From Paragonimus westermani (lineage: Eukaryota; Platyhelminthes; Trematoda; Plagiorchiida; Troglotrematidae), in contig QNGE01000845.1 in NCBI GenBank assembly GCA_008508345.1, positions 127,073 through 191,072 on the forward strand: a DNA stretch of 64,000 bases, written 5' to 3'. The position numbers and the translations under genes were made by a program. Below the pieces are notes generated by a model. The model ran no database searches. It was not told the DNA's origin and worked only from the letters and a program-made list of their open reading frames with translations. Positions 1-12,049 of the stretch are shown here, piece after piece (the stretch's first letter is position 1; the number at the start of each line of letters is the position of its first letter).

Positions 1-701
1 GTAAGACGTCGTCAATTAGAGGCAGTTTCCTTACGGCTTCCACTGATCTGCACCAGTAAGTGCACTCACTTCACAGACAACTCGGACAAACAACGACAAC
101 ATTCACACCACCCAGTTCGACTAGACGCCATCTCACTCAACGTGTCCAGCCACCGACTCGGTGATTCGAGAGGCCTCCAACCCAGGAGACGAGCCCGACC
201 TACAGTGGTCAACTCCTTCGTGAACAACTTCACCTCTTTACGCCAGGTCATCATCTATCCACCTCGCACCTTACGCCAGTCAGCTGCATTATCAGCAAAC
301 AGTGCTCGGTGTGGTAGGCGACTAGCTGGCACCCATAGTACGTGGCCTGGCCATCTAAGTCTGTACAAATGTAAGAACTGAACAAAAGAATTCGCCTGAC
401 AATGGCTACCGAATACCCGCTTACTAACCTCTTCGTTGCTCACTAGTTTGTGACATCCGATACGAGCGATCGAACCGAAGCATCGGTGGTCAGGTTGTTG
501 AATGCCCCCTAGCTTATATTGCATTCCCTGCATCGCCATCGCCGCTGATGCAGCTTCCCAAGTACAAAATCGATGATCTCTGACAAAAATAAAACCCGAG
601 TATAGTGCTTCTTTACGAAAATAGCAGACTGAAAAGTCTATAGGAGTACGACATCTGCTACTGTGAGTGACGTTCAACGTATATTCATCAAAGATGCCCA
701 A
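1..701 (-). pseudogene. CR1-like non-LTR retrotransposon, 3' fragment
   Basis: Minus-strand translation gives the C-terminal part of a CR1-like polyprotein, with the blocks DHRCFGSIARIGCHKL, LRWPGHVLW and RLPHRALFADNAADW, then LLGWRPLESPSRWLDTLSEMA. The same blocks recur at 23.7-24.3 kb. A TAG codon at 255-257 interrupts the frame just before MMTWRKEV. Bases 1-493 match 23658-24150 without indels and with about seven differences by eye. Upstream of 493 the homology stops abruptly: about 50 residues of the family are missing, and only a worn YLGSCIS-like block (about 540-580, another frame) remains. The fragment has no RT catalytic core and runs off the window start, so its 3' tail is not visible. 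It is not functional. Confidence 0.85.
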
Positions 702-2162
702 CTACTTACTAGCTAACCATGGGTGTGATCGTAATGTGCACAATTAGCAGAGGAAAAACGTGACTACACACTGAACACCATTCAATATCTCATGTGCGTG
801 AATTAAACAGTCAACTCGACCCTCCAACCCGATCACGAAAAGGCAATCAAAAGATTCTGGTCCAACTAGCACAGAACGTGTACATTTATGAAAGATATGC
901 GTAATAACGAGAAGTGACTGCCGCAATTAAGCAGGATACAAGAGAAAAAAGACATTAATTCACTGAGACGACGGTTTGAGTGGCAAAGTTTCGTCGTTAG
1001 GCCACTGATACTTTCAAGAACAGCTGTCAGCTCAGTTGGCATTAAGAAAACGTGTGGAATGTGAGGATTATGAAACTTACCGAAGCTCCAGAAAAACCGT
1101 CCATGAGGTTAGCATCAAACCCGGGACGTTGACAGTTGGCTAAGTTCCGCTACGCCTGCCACGACGGCATCCTCGGACGTGACAACAGCATGCATGCGGC
1201 AGTGTGGATTGCGCGTCATGGAAATCGGTTACACGCTGTATGCATGTGTCGTGCGTACGTGTTTCAGTATGGATCAATTACGTACAATTGAATCCAGACA
1301 GGCGCGTCACAACACACGCCAGAGACAGTGTGTCTTTCGGTAAGGTCGGATTTCTATTGGCTTAGAATGACCTCGATAGCTGACGCGCATACCGCACGTT
1401 CGCCACCCTGTTTTGGAGGTGCGTGAGTAGCTTGGGCATGGAGGGTGCAAGCAGCTACATTTTACACGGTCGCCAGGGCACGCGCACCGATGTAGGTCTT
1501 CGATCGCCTACATTCGAAGTGGAGACAGCAATGTCAGCAAACCACCACTGTCCTTTCGTCATCACTCCACTCGCTGCTGAGTGATGTGGTATCCTAAACT
1601 TTTGGAAACCCTATGAGTCAGTAAATGGGTCTTCATAGAGGAAATGAATGTCAATGTTACCAAAACCCCAATTTATCTGGACGGTAGATCTATTTGCCAG
1701 TATCGCTTGAAATCCCAGGGCATCGTCTCCACACTCGACCGTCTTGGGCACTGCTCTGCATAAACATATTTATTAACCTCAGAGAATGTGGGTCATTTAT
1801 TCTGTTTGGGAAAAATATATCACGGAACCCCCAGAGAGCCGGTAAATTTATAGCCGAAGATCAGTCAAGTAATCTTTGATGACTTTTTCAACTGCACACA
1901 AAAAGACAAATTCTACAGAACTGAATCAGGTAGCAGGAAAATGTTTATATTGCATTCCATTGGACCTCGATTCAAATATGATTGAACATGCTGTCTTTTC
2001 AAGTTCAATGCTCATCGGTGACATTGATGAATTCCAGCGTGAACTGATTGAGAAAGCCTGCTTCGACAGTTAGTCCACTGGATCATATGGTGGGTTCCGT
2101 ATGAAGCAGTTGGTTGGTTGGATAACCAGATCCGAATGTCAAATTTCTAAGCTTCCGATATG
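702..2162. other. No recognisable feature
   Basis: I see only short ORFs (up to about 65 codons) without family resemblance, and no clear repeat shared with the rest of the window. Confidence 0.5.
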
Positions 2163-2240
2163 GCTTTGTAGCTCAGCTGGTAGGGCGTTTGTCGCTTATG
2201 GGCATGCTGTTTTTGTAGTTGGTTGTAACCCGGTCGACGT
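2163..2240 (+). repeat. Degenerate tRNA-derived SINE head
   Basis: An A-box-like TAGCTCAGCTGGTAGGGCG (2168-2186) is followed about 35 bases later by a B-box-like GGTTGTAACCC (2221-2231), the spacing of an RNA polymerase III internal promoter. The block aligns with the better preserved head at 34235-34306, sharing GCATGCTGT between the boxes. The acceptor ends do not pair, so it is a worn SINE or tRNA pseudogene, not a working tRNA. Confidence 0.55.
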
Positions 2241-5200
2241 CCAGAATTTTCACAACAAGGTCTCTTCAATATGCCATATTTGATTTAAGAATGAGTAAAA
2301 CATCAGAGAACATTCAATCGGAAACCATGTTTTGTTTATTTATTCGGTTGAATGAGGAGGAATACATCACGTGATTTATTGCCTGGTAAATGTTGAACAG
2401 AAATCCGCAAATCCAATTCCTCATTACAATTAAATCAAAACACAGGAATACGCGTTGTAACTTGGTGTTGAACAAAGAGTGAGCTTACTGTGCGCTTTGT
2501 TGGCACTTATAATTGGTCGTCAAAACGATGACTCGCTTATTTCAAAGAGAGTTAGAATCAGCCGAAAATCACTTATCGGAGTTTGACTGAAGTTGAAACA
2601 GTTAGAGTAACCCACATTCCAACCGAACCCGCCCAAAATGGGAACGACGTTGTTAGTAGGAAGCGATTTGTGAGCATCGAAAACAGAAGTGTCATCAAAA
2701 AGAATAGTTAACTGTCCCAGTGCTAATCAGTCGGACAAGGCAGATATAAATCGGAGGCTGGTAGCAGTTCCCGATGACACTCCAAAGCCAAGTTAGTAAT
2801 CACATGGTAAGCTCCTCTTCCACTTCGCTATAGTAGGCTTAGGAAAAAAAAGCGGTTATAAAGAGCCCATCGATCAGTGCGTTCAGAGTGACATACCACG
2901 GTTTATGCAACCAGGTCAGATGCGGGCTAAGGTTTAATATCAAAGCTGTTTCTGAAGAATTCAAAATAAGACGTTATGCTCCCGGCAGTTGTTCGTAACA
3001 CCACATACTGTAGGGACTACGGACGAACCTCAGAAATTCCGTCAGCCTACTATTCCGACTAAACATCACTGTACTGAGCCCATTCTAACACATCTTTCTT
3101 CCAGATTATGACATCTACTGGTTGCAACATCTTTGTGTACTGGATTGTAAACCGGAGTGCGCAAATTTCTAACCTGCTTAATGTCAGTATAGTATAATTC
3201 AGTTGATCAATACTGTTCGAATAAGTACAATACGTTTCTTAACACGTTTTTTCACTTTGAATTGTATTCTTGCTATTTGAATGACGTGTTTAAGCATATC
3301 TGTTTGTAATTGCGCTGATCAAATTACTTGTGAGGGCTTTTTGTTGGAATCTCAAATGATCTGCTCAGCTAGTTCGAGTGAAAACAAATCCTGTTCTTCA
3401 TTGTGCGCTAGATTGGCTCTGATAACGAGTTTGTAAGGACATGCAGCCATTTGACAACTCACCACTAACAAATATGTCTTAATTAATGCATACAAACTCT
3501 TCTGGTGTTTTGAGGTTTTCGGATTTAAAACATACACTACAAAATGAAGTATTCGTTGTCATGATCGCATAGCCTACAGAAATAATTTTAACGCAAATGA
3601 ATAATCTACAACAGTGTGTTGTGTGAGTGTATCTACAGCCTCTTGTATCGTATGAGAGGTTTGGAAAGGGTCCATCAAATCAGCAAACAGACTGACCGAC
3701 GTGTTTGTGTCTCCTGCCACATCCTGAACACTCCAGAATCTGGTTACGGCAGACTTCGTTAAACACCACTAGTATTATCTCAGTTGATTGGCTTCATTAT
3801 TGCCGTACTATTCCGCAAGTCGATGTTAGCTTAACGGTAGTGTACTCCCAATTTTTTCGCATGAAAGCTTATGTCATAGGGAAAGAGAGTGATGTTTTGT
3901 TCTACACCAGGCATCCTTTAATATAATGTCATCTTTGTTGTTCACCTGGCACAAAGCCTTCCTGTTTCCTGTTTTGCACACACACATAAGCCAGAGAAGA
4001 CCATAATGGAGTTTGAATTGTATGCTCTCTTTCTTCCTGTGTGCCTCGAGAGTGACGTCTAAATACATGGCGGTGTTATTCTAAACGTTTGGCTTAAATG
4101 ATTTCAGTTAATCATACGTAGGTGCTCGTAGAGAATGGCCTTATCATCGAGACATGACACTAGTACCAGGTCACTTCACGTATTGCATCTGAGCCAGTTC
4201 TTGGGCATTTGCGATGAATAGCTATTTAGCAAGCTGTTTAAAACTAACGACGTTAAGAGGCTTATCAATCAAACCAAAGAATTCGGGAAATCCAATGGCT
4301 CGAGCAGACCGACAGTCTGTCATTACATGCGGCTGACCAACGGTGAACTAAACAACAGTTTGAACCTACCTTGACCGCCACATTCCACGCCCGCCCACGA
4401 AACAAACTCGTGATCTGTGAGGCAGTGTTAGATTAGTTGGTTAAAACTTAATCTGTACATACGTGGTTTGTCAAATGCTGGGCCGGACCACTCTTCAGCC
4501 AACATTAATCATGTCACGGCAAATGAAATTTGGTAGCTTCAGTCAGCTATCCATGCGATATGCAACTAAGACGTATTCTTTCTTACCAGTATTACACCGC
4601 AGGTGATGCTCACCATCACGTCTTTCATCAGAACACATTTGAAACCGGTTAAACCGACATACACATACTTGTGGATTCGTTTCTCATGATCATGTGTCAG
4701 TAATACCTACTGAGTATATTGGACGAGATTTATAGTTAGAGTGTTGGACTAAGTGGATTGTTCCTGAGATGGGCTAGTTGACCGGCAGCTGTTTCTTAGC
4801 CATGCTATTCGAGGAAAATTTATGTGAAACACGGGCAACAATGCGACACAGATAACAGCACTATTTGAGAACTTCTTATTGGGTGGGTAGGCACGACAAA
4901 CCGCATTACCAATTTCTGTCAGGTTTTAGGACGAAGTACACAATCTGAAATGATCTAAACGTCCTTCATTTCCCGCATTTAATCGAACAGCCTCCAACGG
5001 ACTTCGTCCTGGTTTCGATTCTTCACATAGGGGTGGACGGACAGGGATGCGAGCAAAGCGAAACCAGTCACTGCCCTAACTGTCCCTTCCAGTAAGCAGT
5101 TCAAGTAACTGCCGGTCAAATGGACAAAATATTCGGCTCTTAACAGGAAGGTAAGTGATCTGAACCTCGGTCTGTTTATCTTTACCCGAAGAACTCACAC

Positions 5201-6486
5201 CGAGATGATAGCGGTCACGGGCAGTAGAAGATTTGGAAAATATTCTACGACCGTTAGATGATTGTGAATCAATTCAGTTTAGATTAATCTGTTTTGATAC
5301 CGTCCTCATAATAGACAATAATATAGGCTGCCATAAAACTGATGGGCGATTGACGCAACTGACTACAGTTTCGATCCGCGTGTAGCGCACAAATTATTCG
5401 CGCAGCGCATAAACAAACATGGACAGGGTAACTGGGTCAAAGCAGAAAATGACCTTGGTGTACTCTGGTAAATCGATACGTGTGATGCAATCGGTACCAG
5501 TTTCGTCGTGTCATTCTGAACAGCACGCACGTAGAAGAATGGACGCACTCACAAGCACACACGGTGACCGACAGTTACGACCTGGCTCGAATCGGAACGC
5601 CGTAACAGGGACCACTGCAAACCCACACCATTCAGAGGTAAAGTTGATTTGCAGACTGTAGATGAGGAAATAGAGCGACGAAAATCGGTTCAGTTCCCAG
5701 TTCACCCAGCTAAAATGAGGTTTCCAATACTAAGCAAGCCACTCTGAGAAGTTAGAAGAAGAGTTTTTTCGGTTTAAATGAGGTTGTGAATTTTATGTTA
5801 TTCGGATTGCATGTTGCTAATAGTGTGCCTGTTCAGGTAGGTACATTAATTCAATCAGCGTTTTGCATTGGAGTATGAGATGGAAGGCTTATTCATGTGT
5901 ACCGATCTCTGATGATTTTGGTCATGTCACTGACGTGAAGCAAGGCCGGTACCAACCATAACTAATCCATGATTGCCCGGAGTGCCAACAGTTGTACAAT
6001 AGGATTCAGTTGACGGGGTTCAAGTTCGAGTGGTGTCTAGACCGTCGTTTGGTGAATTTCTGTTGTTGATCATAATGTGAATTGGTATGATGCAGAACTT
6101 TAAATTCGCTGAGGGATGCTTGATAGGTTTTCGGAGAAATCCGATTTCAAAATTGTCTTTATTTTACTGTGCTGTGTGCAGTAAACGGTCCATGACAATT
6201 TTTGTATCATGACTATAAAAAATATGTCCATTTTGTTCCCTTTTAATAACTACCATTGCTTATCAATGAAAACTTTCCTCATTGGTATTGTGTGACATGC
6301 TTTCAATTTCATCTGCATCTGATTGTTTCAATGAACTCATTTCCTGTTAACTGGTGGCAATTTGTGGACTCGTGCTTGTTTGCCCCGTTTTGAAAGCTTT
6401 CTTGCCCATTAATTTGTGTATCTGGTTAATTCACATTTGAGGTGAGAGAGCACATTTGTAGAAATTTTGTCAAACAATACCGTCTG
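2241..6486. other. No recognisable feature
   Basis: About 4.2 kb with only short ORFs (up to about 80 codons, overlapping on both strands as expected by chance). I could not place any block in a family or match it to another part of the window. Confidence 0.45.
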
Positions 6487-6550
6487 AAACACTGAGTTCC
6501 CTTTAACCGCTTCATCGGAATGAAGACATATTGCAATGTATTCACATTTC
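6487..6550 (-). repeat. Terminal repeat of the Penelope-like element, low-coordinate copy
   Basis: The block starting AAACACTGAGTTC and running through TTTAACC and CATCGGA to GAAGACATA matches 8811-8877 in the same orientation. The two copies bracket the PLE coding remnants, as expected for the terminal repeats (pLTRs) that PLEs carry. Confidence 0.55.
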
Positions 6551-6747
6551 GTTTACTTTCATCAGTCACAAATGCAAAACATACCAGTCACACAGGTAAT
6601 AACCAACGGACTAGTCACGCCTACAAACACACCAAGGTTTATGTAATCACCACTACCACAACCCGATAGGTTGCCTCAATCACTTTTGCTCACACAAGGT
6701 AGGCTGCTGGGTTCGGACAAACATCGCTTCACACAAAGCCTTGAGTT

Positions 6748-6985
6748 TTGACTGTGCAACAATATCTTGAATGGGTTCAATGGGTCAACATGGTGATCTG
6801 TTATCCGATGGCGTTTGATTTGGAACAGTCAGTTTACCAAGTTGAGGCTGGTGTGTTATCAGTTGTTTCAGCCATTTCGGGTTGTGTTTGGCGACTAGGT
6901 GTGATAGTGGTCGATCTGTTCTGCCTATGTAAAGTTCACTGCAACTGCAAGTGAACTGGTACACAACACAGAAGGGATTGGCAAA
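6748..6985 (-). pseudogene. GIY-YIG endonuclease remnant of a Penelope-like element
   Basis: The minus strand reads VVYQFTCSCSELYIGRTDRP followed by LSHLVAKHNPKWLKQL, around 6973-6800. This is the cysteine-containing linker and the YIGR core of the GIY-YIG nuclease domain that follows the RT in canonical Penelope-like elements, where it nicks target DNA. It lies downstream, in coding order, of the RT remnants at 7.1-8.4 kb and inside the repeated ends at 6487-6550 and 8811-8877. The catalytic arginine region is recognisable, but surrounding stops and frame changes make it non-functional. Confidence 0.7.
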
Positions 6986-7099
6986 CTACTTTCACGATTG
7001 CAGAGAACTGGTCCTCTTGTGGTTCAGACTAAGCGCAGCTGCGCAGCCGCATATGTTCATACCAGAGCAGACGTCAGTTTGTGCTTCATGTCGTTGGTT

Positions 7100-8408
7100 A
7101 GATGGTCATCATTGAATGGCAAGAGTGGGAAAACATTCTGGGCATCTATTTGCTAGTCAAATTTATCCCAGCAACCCCGGTCCTGTCTCCAGTTCGTCAG
7201 GGATACAGATACACCTGGGGCTATGAAACAGTGTTTTAACCAAACTGCGTTTGTATTCAATTGAAGCAAAGCTGGAAAACTGAAGATATTTACCACCCCA
7301 TGTGGCTTTCTGGTGAACTGAGCGCTGTAACGTGCCATTCAAACCGATGCTAATAAATACATCCAAATAAGGTCAACGGTTGTTCGATTCAGCTCCGTGA
7401 GACAAGGATAGATTGAGGGTGACTTGCAGTTCGGTCACTCTTCAGATATCCTCTAGTGTTGGGCCTAACGGACTACCCCTAACGACACTGTCTATCTATC
7501 TGTAAGCAAGTCTGTCGAAATCAAAACGAATATTTGCTGTGCATGATAAACTAAGATGTTTGAGATTTTCAAGTGGAACGCCAATACCACTGTTCTAACT
7601 AGGGATAAAAATCACACAAAAATCACCTGTCTCAGGAAGGGGAACATTCGTGAAAAGAGAATCAATATCCATGGAGTACACTGCTTATGTACTCACTGTA
7701 GTGTTTTCTAAGATTTCAGCTAATTTGAAGGAGTCCTTCAAGCAACGTGGGAACCGAACTTTGTGGATAGGATCCAAAATAATCACTAGTGAACGCGCAA
7801 CTTTATGATAAGCAGAATTGTTCATGCACAACATCGGACATAAAGCTGCACCATCCTTGTGTATTTTTTGGGCACCTCTCCTTCAGGGTGTTTTCGTGTC
7901 AACTGGTTTCAACCGTCTATAGTGAACTTCAGATGTGTCCATGTACGAACACAATTTGAAGTTGTCCTACAACTTGCTTTTCCAAAAATGTTATTTTCGG
8001 CTCTCTCGTCCACTGTAAACTTTTGCTGGTCCTTCAGATGATGTTCCTTTGCTCTATAGACTAGTCTTTGGTAATGATGACAGCACCGAAGTCTATCTGG
8101 TTTAAGGAATACCAGGCGTTGCATTTCACTTAGTTTCTTCATGGCTGGATAGTGTTCTTGCTTTAGACAGTACTGTTGGCGGTTGGGCCCCTACAAAACT
8201 GGTTGGACATATAAACCAGTATATACCAAGTTGGCACGGAACCAGAAGTGGGTGGCAATTCTTTCAGCTGGTTGTACATGTATTTCAACTGGACTTGTGT
8301 GTTCAGCCTATTGACATTGTTGGCCGTATTTTGAACTTCAATCCAGTTATGTCTGTGTGAAGTGAGTAGACGAAACGCTGCGCACATTTTTGAAACCATA
8401 ACCAGCAA
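7100..8408 (-). pseudogene. Reverse transcriptase remnant of a Penelope-like element
   Basis: In several minus-strand frames I read, in family order: VFLKPDR and DQQKFTVDERA (about 8120-7990), KIHKDGAALCPML and MNNSAYHKVA (about 7865-7810), LKDSFKLAEIL (about 7740), YSMDIDSLFTNVPL (about 7680-7635), GSPLGPTLEDI (about 7500-7470), then YLDVFI and KATWGGKYLQFSSFASIEYKR (about 7370-7250). These are PLE RT landmarks, including the KIHK block and the LFTNVPL motif. The YVDD catalytic box that should sit between GSPLGP and YLDV is missing, so a deletion has removed the active site. Multiple frameshifts and stops are present. Confidence 0.75.
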
Positions 8409-8810
8409 ACATGCTAGTCTCGGCCGATCGTGAGATAGAGCACTGAAGAGAGCGAAGAGTTCTACACTCAGTTTTCCTCAAGGGTGTCCCATTGAGAAGA
8501 TCTCATACATCACCGGGAAACCAGCGACAAATCACTAAGAACTCCAGCCAACCGATGTTGAGTTTCCGCGACCTTGTTATTTTATTCCTGAGAGACATCG
8601 ATATGCGAGTAGGTTAATCTCGTGAGATTGACGTTTTTCTCGATAATTTATTCTTGGACATCATTTTGACAAACGACGTTGGGAAGTGGCTCGATCGATT
8701 ACTTCTCTCAGAGAAGTCAACGCATGTTTGTTCCACTGGTGTCTGTTAACTCTAGCGAGCGATCCGTTGACCGCATATGTGAAACAGGGAGCCTTCGTGT
8801 GAGAAATTCA

Positions 8811-8877
8811 AAACACTGAGTTCTTTTTAACCACCTCATCAGAGCAGAAAGAAGACATACTACGATGTGTTCGTATG
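8811..8877 (-). repeat. Terminal repeat of the Penelope-like element, high-coordinate copy
   Basis: This is a direct-orientation partner of 6487-6550: both share AAACACTGAGTTC, TTTAACC, a CATC core and GAAGACATA. A third copy in inverted orientation follows at 9003-9032. Confidence 0.55.
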
Positions 8878-8916
8878 TCTTTTGACCTGATCAGCTTCCG
8901 TTTATTCTTATCCATA

Positions 8917-8950
8917 ATATATATATATATATACGTATATATATACATAT
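8917..8950. repeat. AT dinucleotide tract
   Basis: A (TA)n microsatellite interrupted by ACG and ACA, lying between a PLE terminal repeat and its inverted copy. Confidence 0.85.
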
Positions 8951-9002
8951 GAATGTTATGTTCTACTTTTGTGACTGTTGAGAGTGAATGAAGTCTGAGT
9001 AT

Positions 9003-9032
9003 ATTGTAGTGTTTTCTTTCTGCTCCGATGAA
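9003..9032 (+). repeat. Inverted copy of the PLE terminal repeat
   Basis: TTTCTTTCTGCTCCGATGA on the plus strand matches the reverse complement of the block at 8836-8870 (TCTTTCTGCTCTGATGA). With 8811-8877 it forms an inverted pair around the AT tract. Confidence 0.45.
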
Positions 9033-9125
9033 ACAGCACCGTATGAATTTTAGTCCCTTCGGTCAATTTTTCTGACATTTTGGGATCTGGAAGATAGTCC
9101 CGTTAACTCGATCGTCTCAATAAGT

Positions 9126-9510
9126 TGTAATACCCTGAATCAGGGACTTCGAATAGCTCCAGAAGTCGTACTCGAATTAAAAACCCCACATGTGTAATAA
9201 GATGACCTCGCTGTGATGGCAGTAAGCAGTTCATATTCATGAGACAACAAACCGCACTTATGGAGGTACAATGGTATTAAAGAAATCACAGTCCGTCATT
9301 GGCTGATCATATTGGCACTTGGGAATTCAACCTATAAACTGATGGGTGGGGTACAGGACGGAGAACTTGGCGGATGACGGGAATTGTAACATTGTGGCTT
9401 CTCGTCCAGTCCTGCTGTGGTATCTGAACGCAACGTTTGGATTGGTCTGTTGTTAGGTCTTTTGTTTTGTTGTGGTTTGGATAAGCAGTGAATCGAATAG
9501 ATTTTCACCA
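9126..9510 (+). repeat. 385-bp TG...CA repeat, copy 1 (solo-LTR-like)
   Basis: It starts TGTAATACCCTGAATCAGGG and ends GAATAGATTTTCACCA. It matches 32096-32481 almost base for base, and the similarity stops sharply at both ends. The TG...CA ends, the length and the absence of coding capacity fit a solo LTR, and a TATAAACTGA block is inside. I find no convincing target-site duplication and no internal element, so it could also be a non-autonomous element of another class. Confidence 0.6.
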
Positions 9511-12049
9511 TACCTTACTGGAATTGTCGGTTATGTGGTACTGAGTGAATTATCCTAAATTGCTAGGTGCGATTTAACACTCCTTTTACGATCATGAATT
9601 ATTCTCTTCTAGTCCTCCGATCTATCATTAGCCGACGATTTTGCCTGGTTTTAGCAAAAGCCTGTTTCCTTTTACATAACTTATGCCACATAAAATGTAC
9701 TAATATTTACGCTTATGACTGAACTCTTTCTACAGTCCACTTCCTGTATTCTTGTTCTACTTGCCCTACATATGTACTGTGTTTTAGTTGTTGGGACCTA
9801 ATCTTTGGAATGTCGATTTACTTTTTGCTTCTAAGCGGATAATAACTTCACGTCTAATTTAGTTTGCCACTTGCCCTACCAGAGTTGTTCAGCTGCGTTA
9901 TAAAAGCCTTTGACCACACTTCTTCTGGTCTCATTTCTCCGGGTTTATACCAAATGCGGGATATGTGAGAGAAACAGGTAGTGTATCACAGGTCACATGG
10001 TGACAGCTATGTGCAGCTATCCTTTGGCTTCGGTCTCTATGACTGGCTAATCCGAGGTCGAATGCCTGCAGTTGCTATGGTCTGTTGGGTCAGGCTACGC
10101 GTACGCGCACGTGAGTCTTGCTAGTTTTGTATGCATACGACTATGTTTCTGATGGTTGGGAACAGTGGTGGTGATGAAACGTTTGCAACCTAAATGCCAA
10201 GCTCGACGAACATATCAATACCAATACGACCATGTTTTTTATTGCTTCAGCCTATCCTAACTGACTGAAGTTTATCAGTTCACATGCTACTTCACAAACT
10301 CCACCTTGTGTGTCCGTAGTGGGTAGTGAGCATGCTTAGTGTTTATGATAGCACCTCCAGCCTGGGTGACATACAGCTCTTCTGTTACAAGGTGAAAGAT
10401 CCCCGTTCACGGACTGAACCATCACACAACATTCAGTGACAAACATATCTACTGGTGGCTAAGACTTTCTACGAATGATGCAGTCGGATACGCCTTTTAC
10501 TGATAGACTTACGCATTTATCTTGTCTTTAACTTGAATATGTGGTCGGATTGTGTTGCACTCTAGTGAATTCTGAGATCGTACAGACTCTCTGTTCCTGA
10601 GCACTTGTGGTTCACCTTGAAAGGCTGGCCCACACTGAACTGTCCAAGCAGGAGAACAGGTAGACCATGACATAAACGGAAGGCAAGCGCACTGACTGAG
10701 AAACGGTTCAACAGCCATGAGAAAGAACTGAGAGAACAAAAATCCTTAAAATATCAGTGTCACGTTAGGCATCTTGGAAACCAAACGTTACCGTGCAGTG
10801 TGTAAAGCGGAAAGTAGTCTTCATTTGTGCAACTCACATTTACACAGTAACAAATGCTGACAGTACTTAAGTATAGACAAGCAGAAACCGCATAGTGAAT
10901 TTTGGAACGGCCGACACTAACAGGACTTAAATGCTGAAAGCCAGATAAATGTGTATCTTACAGAAGACACCGTGGAGTTAAAATAAACAAAACATAGGAA
11001 ATCGGAAACAATAGTCCACTAATGTAACTGTCAAATAATTTATTACCCTTAATTAATCTGGAAATAGACTGGTTTAACTTGAGCGCCCCCTATAGAAGTT
11101 CACAGTTTCTGCAATTACAGACTTTTCAATCAACTTCTTTCGAAAGGAAGTATTAGATACGCGTATCACTCTTGCTTAAGGTCGTCGGTAAGATGTGTCT
11201 ATACCACGGGTGGGGTTTACATTTCAGTCTGAATTCTCACAAGACAACCGCGCCGACCACTGTATCATTCGCCTCACATTGAAGACAACCGAGTTATGAA
11301 GTCCAAACATTCAACCACCTCTACTTGCAAATAATACATTGGTTGATCTATACTCATAAGTGAGTAGATACATCAGCTGACCGGTTAATTATAACCACAA
11401 CCAAACCGTCTGGAGTTCTTAGGAAAGTTGAAAATAAATGACTCGTTAAATTTTTCCAACAATGTACTGACTGCTGACGAGTTATCCCATGGATTGTTTG
11501 ATATAAACTGAGCTGACAGCGTGAACACTACTCACAGTAACTTGTGACTGGTCGCTTAGTTTTGATAATCTGTCCATGCCTAACATGAACTCAGTAGGGC
11601 AGTGATCAACAACAGAACATGAGCTGGAGGTAAACTCAACGTTTTGGAGTGGATGTGCACTAATGATAAGTTCTAACGAGAGTGAAGTCCAAAAGCTTCA
11701 TTAGCTGGACAAACAAGATTGGTTTAACAACACTTCTGTAGTGGCAATAACCATGAACGACTGGGTTTTGCAGACTGTTTTCGAGCCACTACTGAGGAGG
11801 TGCTTACTGAACAGGCGATATAGTGCAGAAATGTCTTGGCTTATACTGAATAACCTGTAGCACCTAATCACAGTCCGGTTGGTCTTACCGATTGGTTCAA
11901 ATTTAGAAGAAGTCGAACGCCTAGTGCTGGTATGACAGTGAGCACCTGGTATCGAGAGAAGTTCCATTGTACCACACATCACTGGAAGCCCTCCTCTTTG
12001 TAACATAGTTAGCAATGGCATTTAGCGCCTATTTCCGGGTGGACAGTAA
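9511..12049. other. No gene recognised
   Basis: Apart from the short dispersed repeat at 10149-10214, only short ORFs without resemblance to known families are present. Confidence 0.45.
10149..10214 (+). repeat. Dispersed repeat, possible PLE terminus
   Basis: The segment GATGAAACGTTTGCAACCTA followed by AATGCCAAGCTCGACGAACA recurs in reverse orientation at 50236-50300 and, more worn, at 35500-35565. It begins with CTGATG, about 27 bases before GATGAAAC. Class uncertain. Confidence 0.5.
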
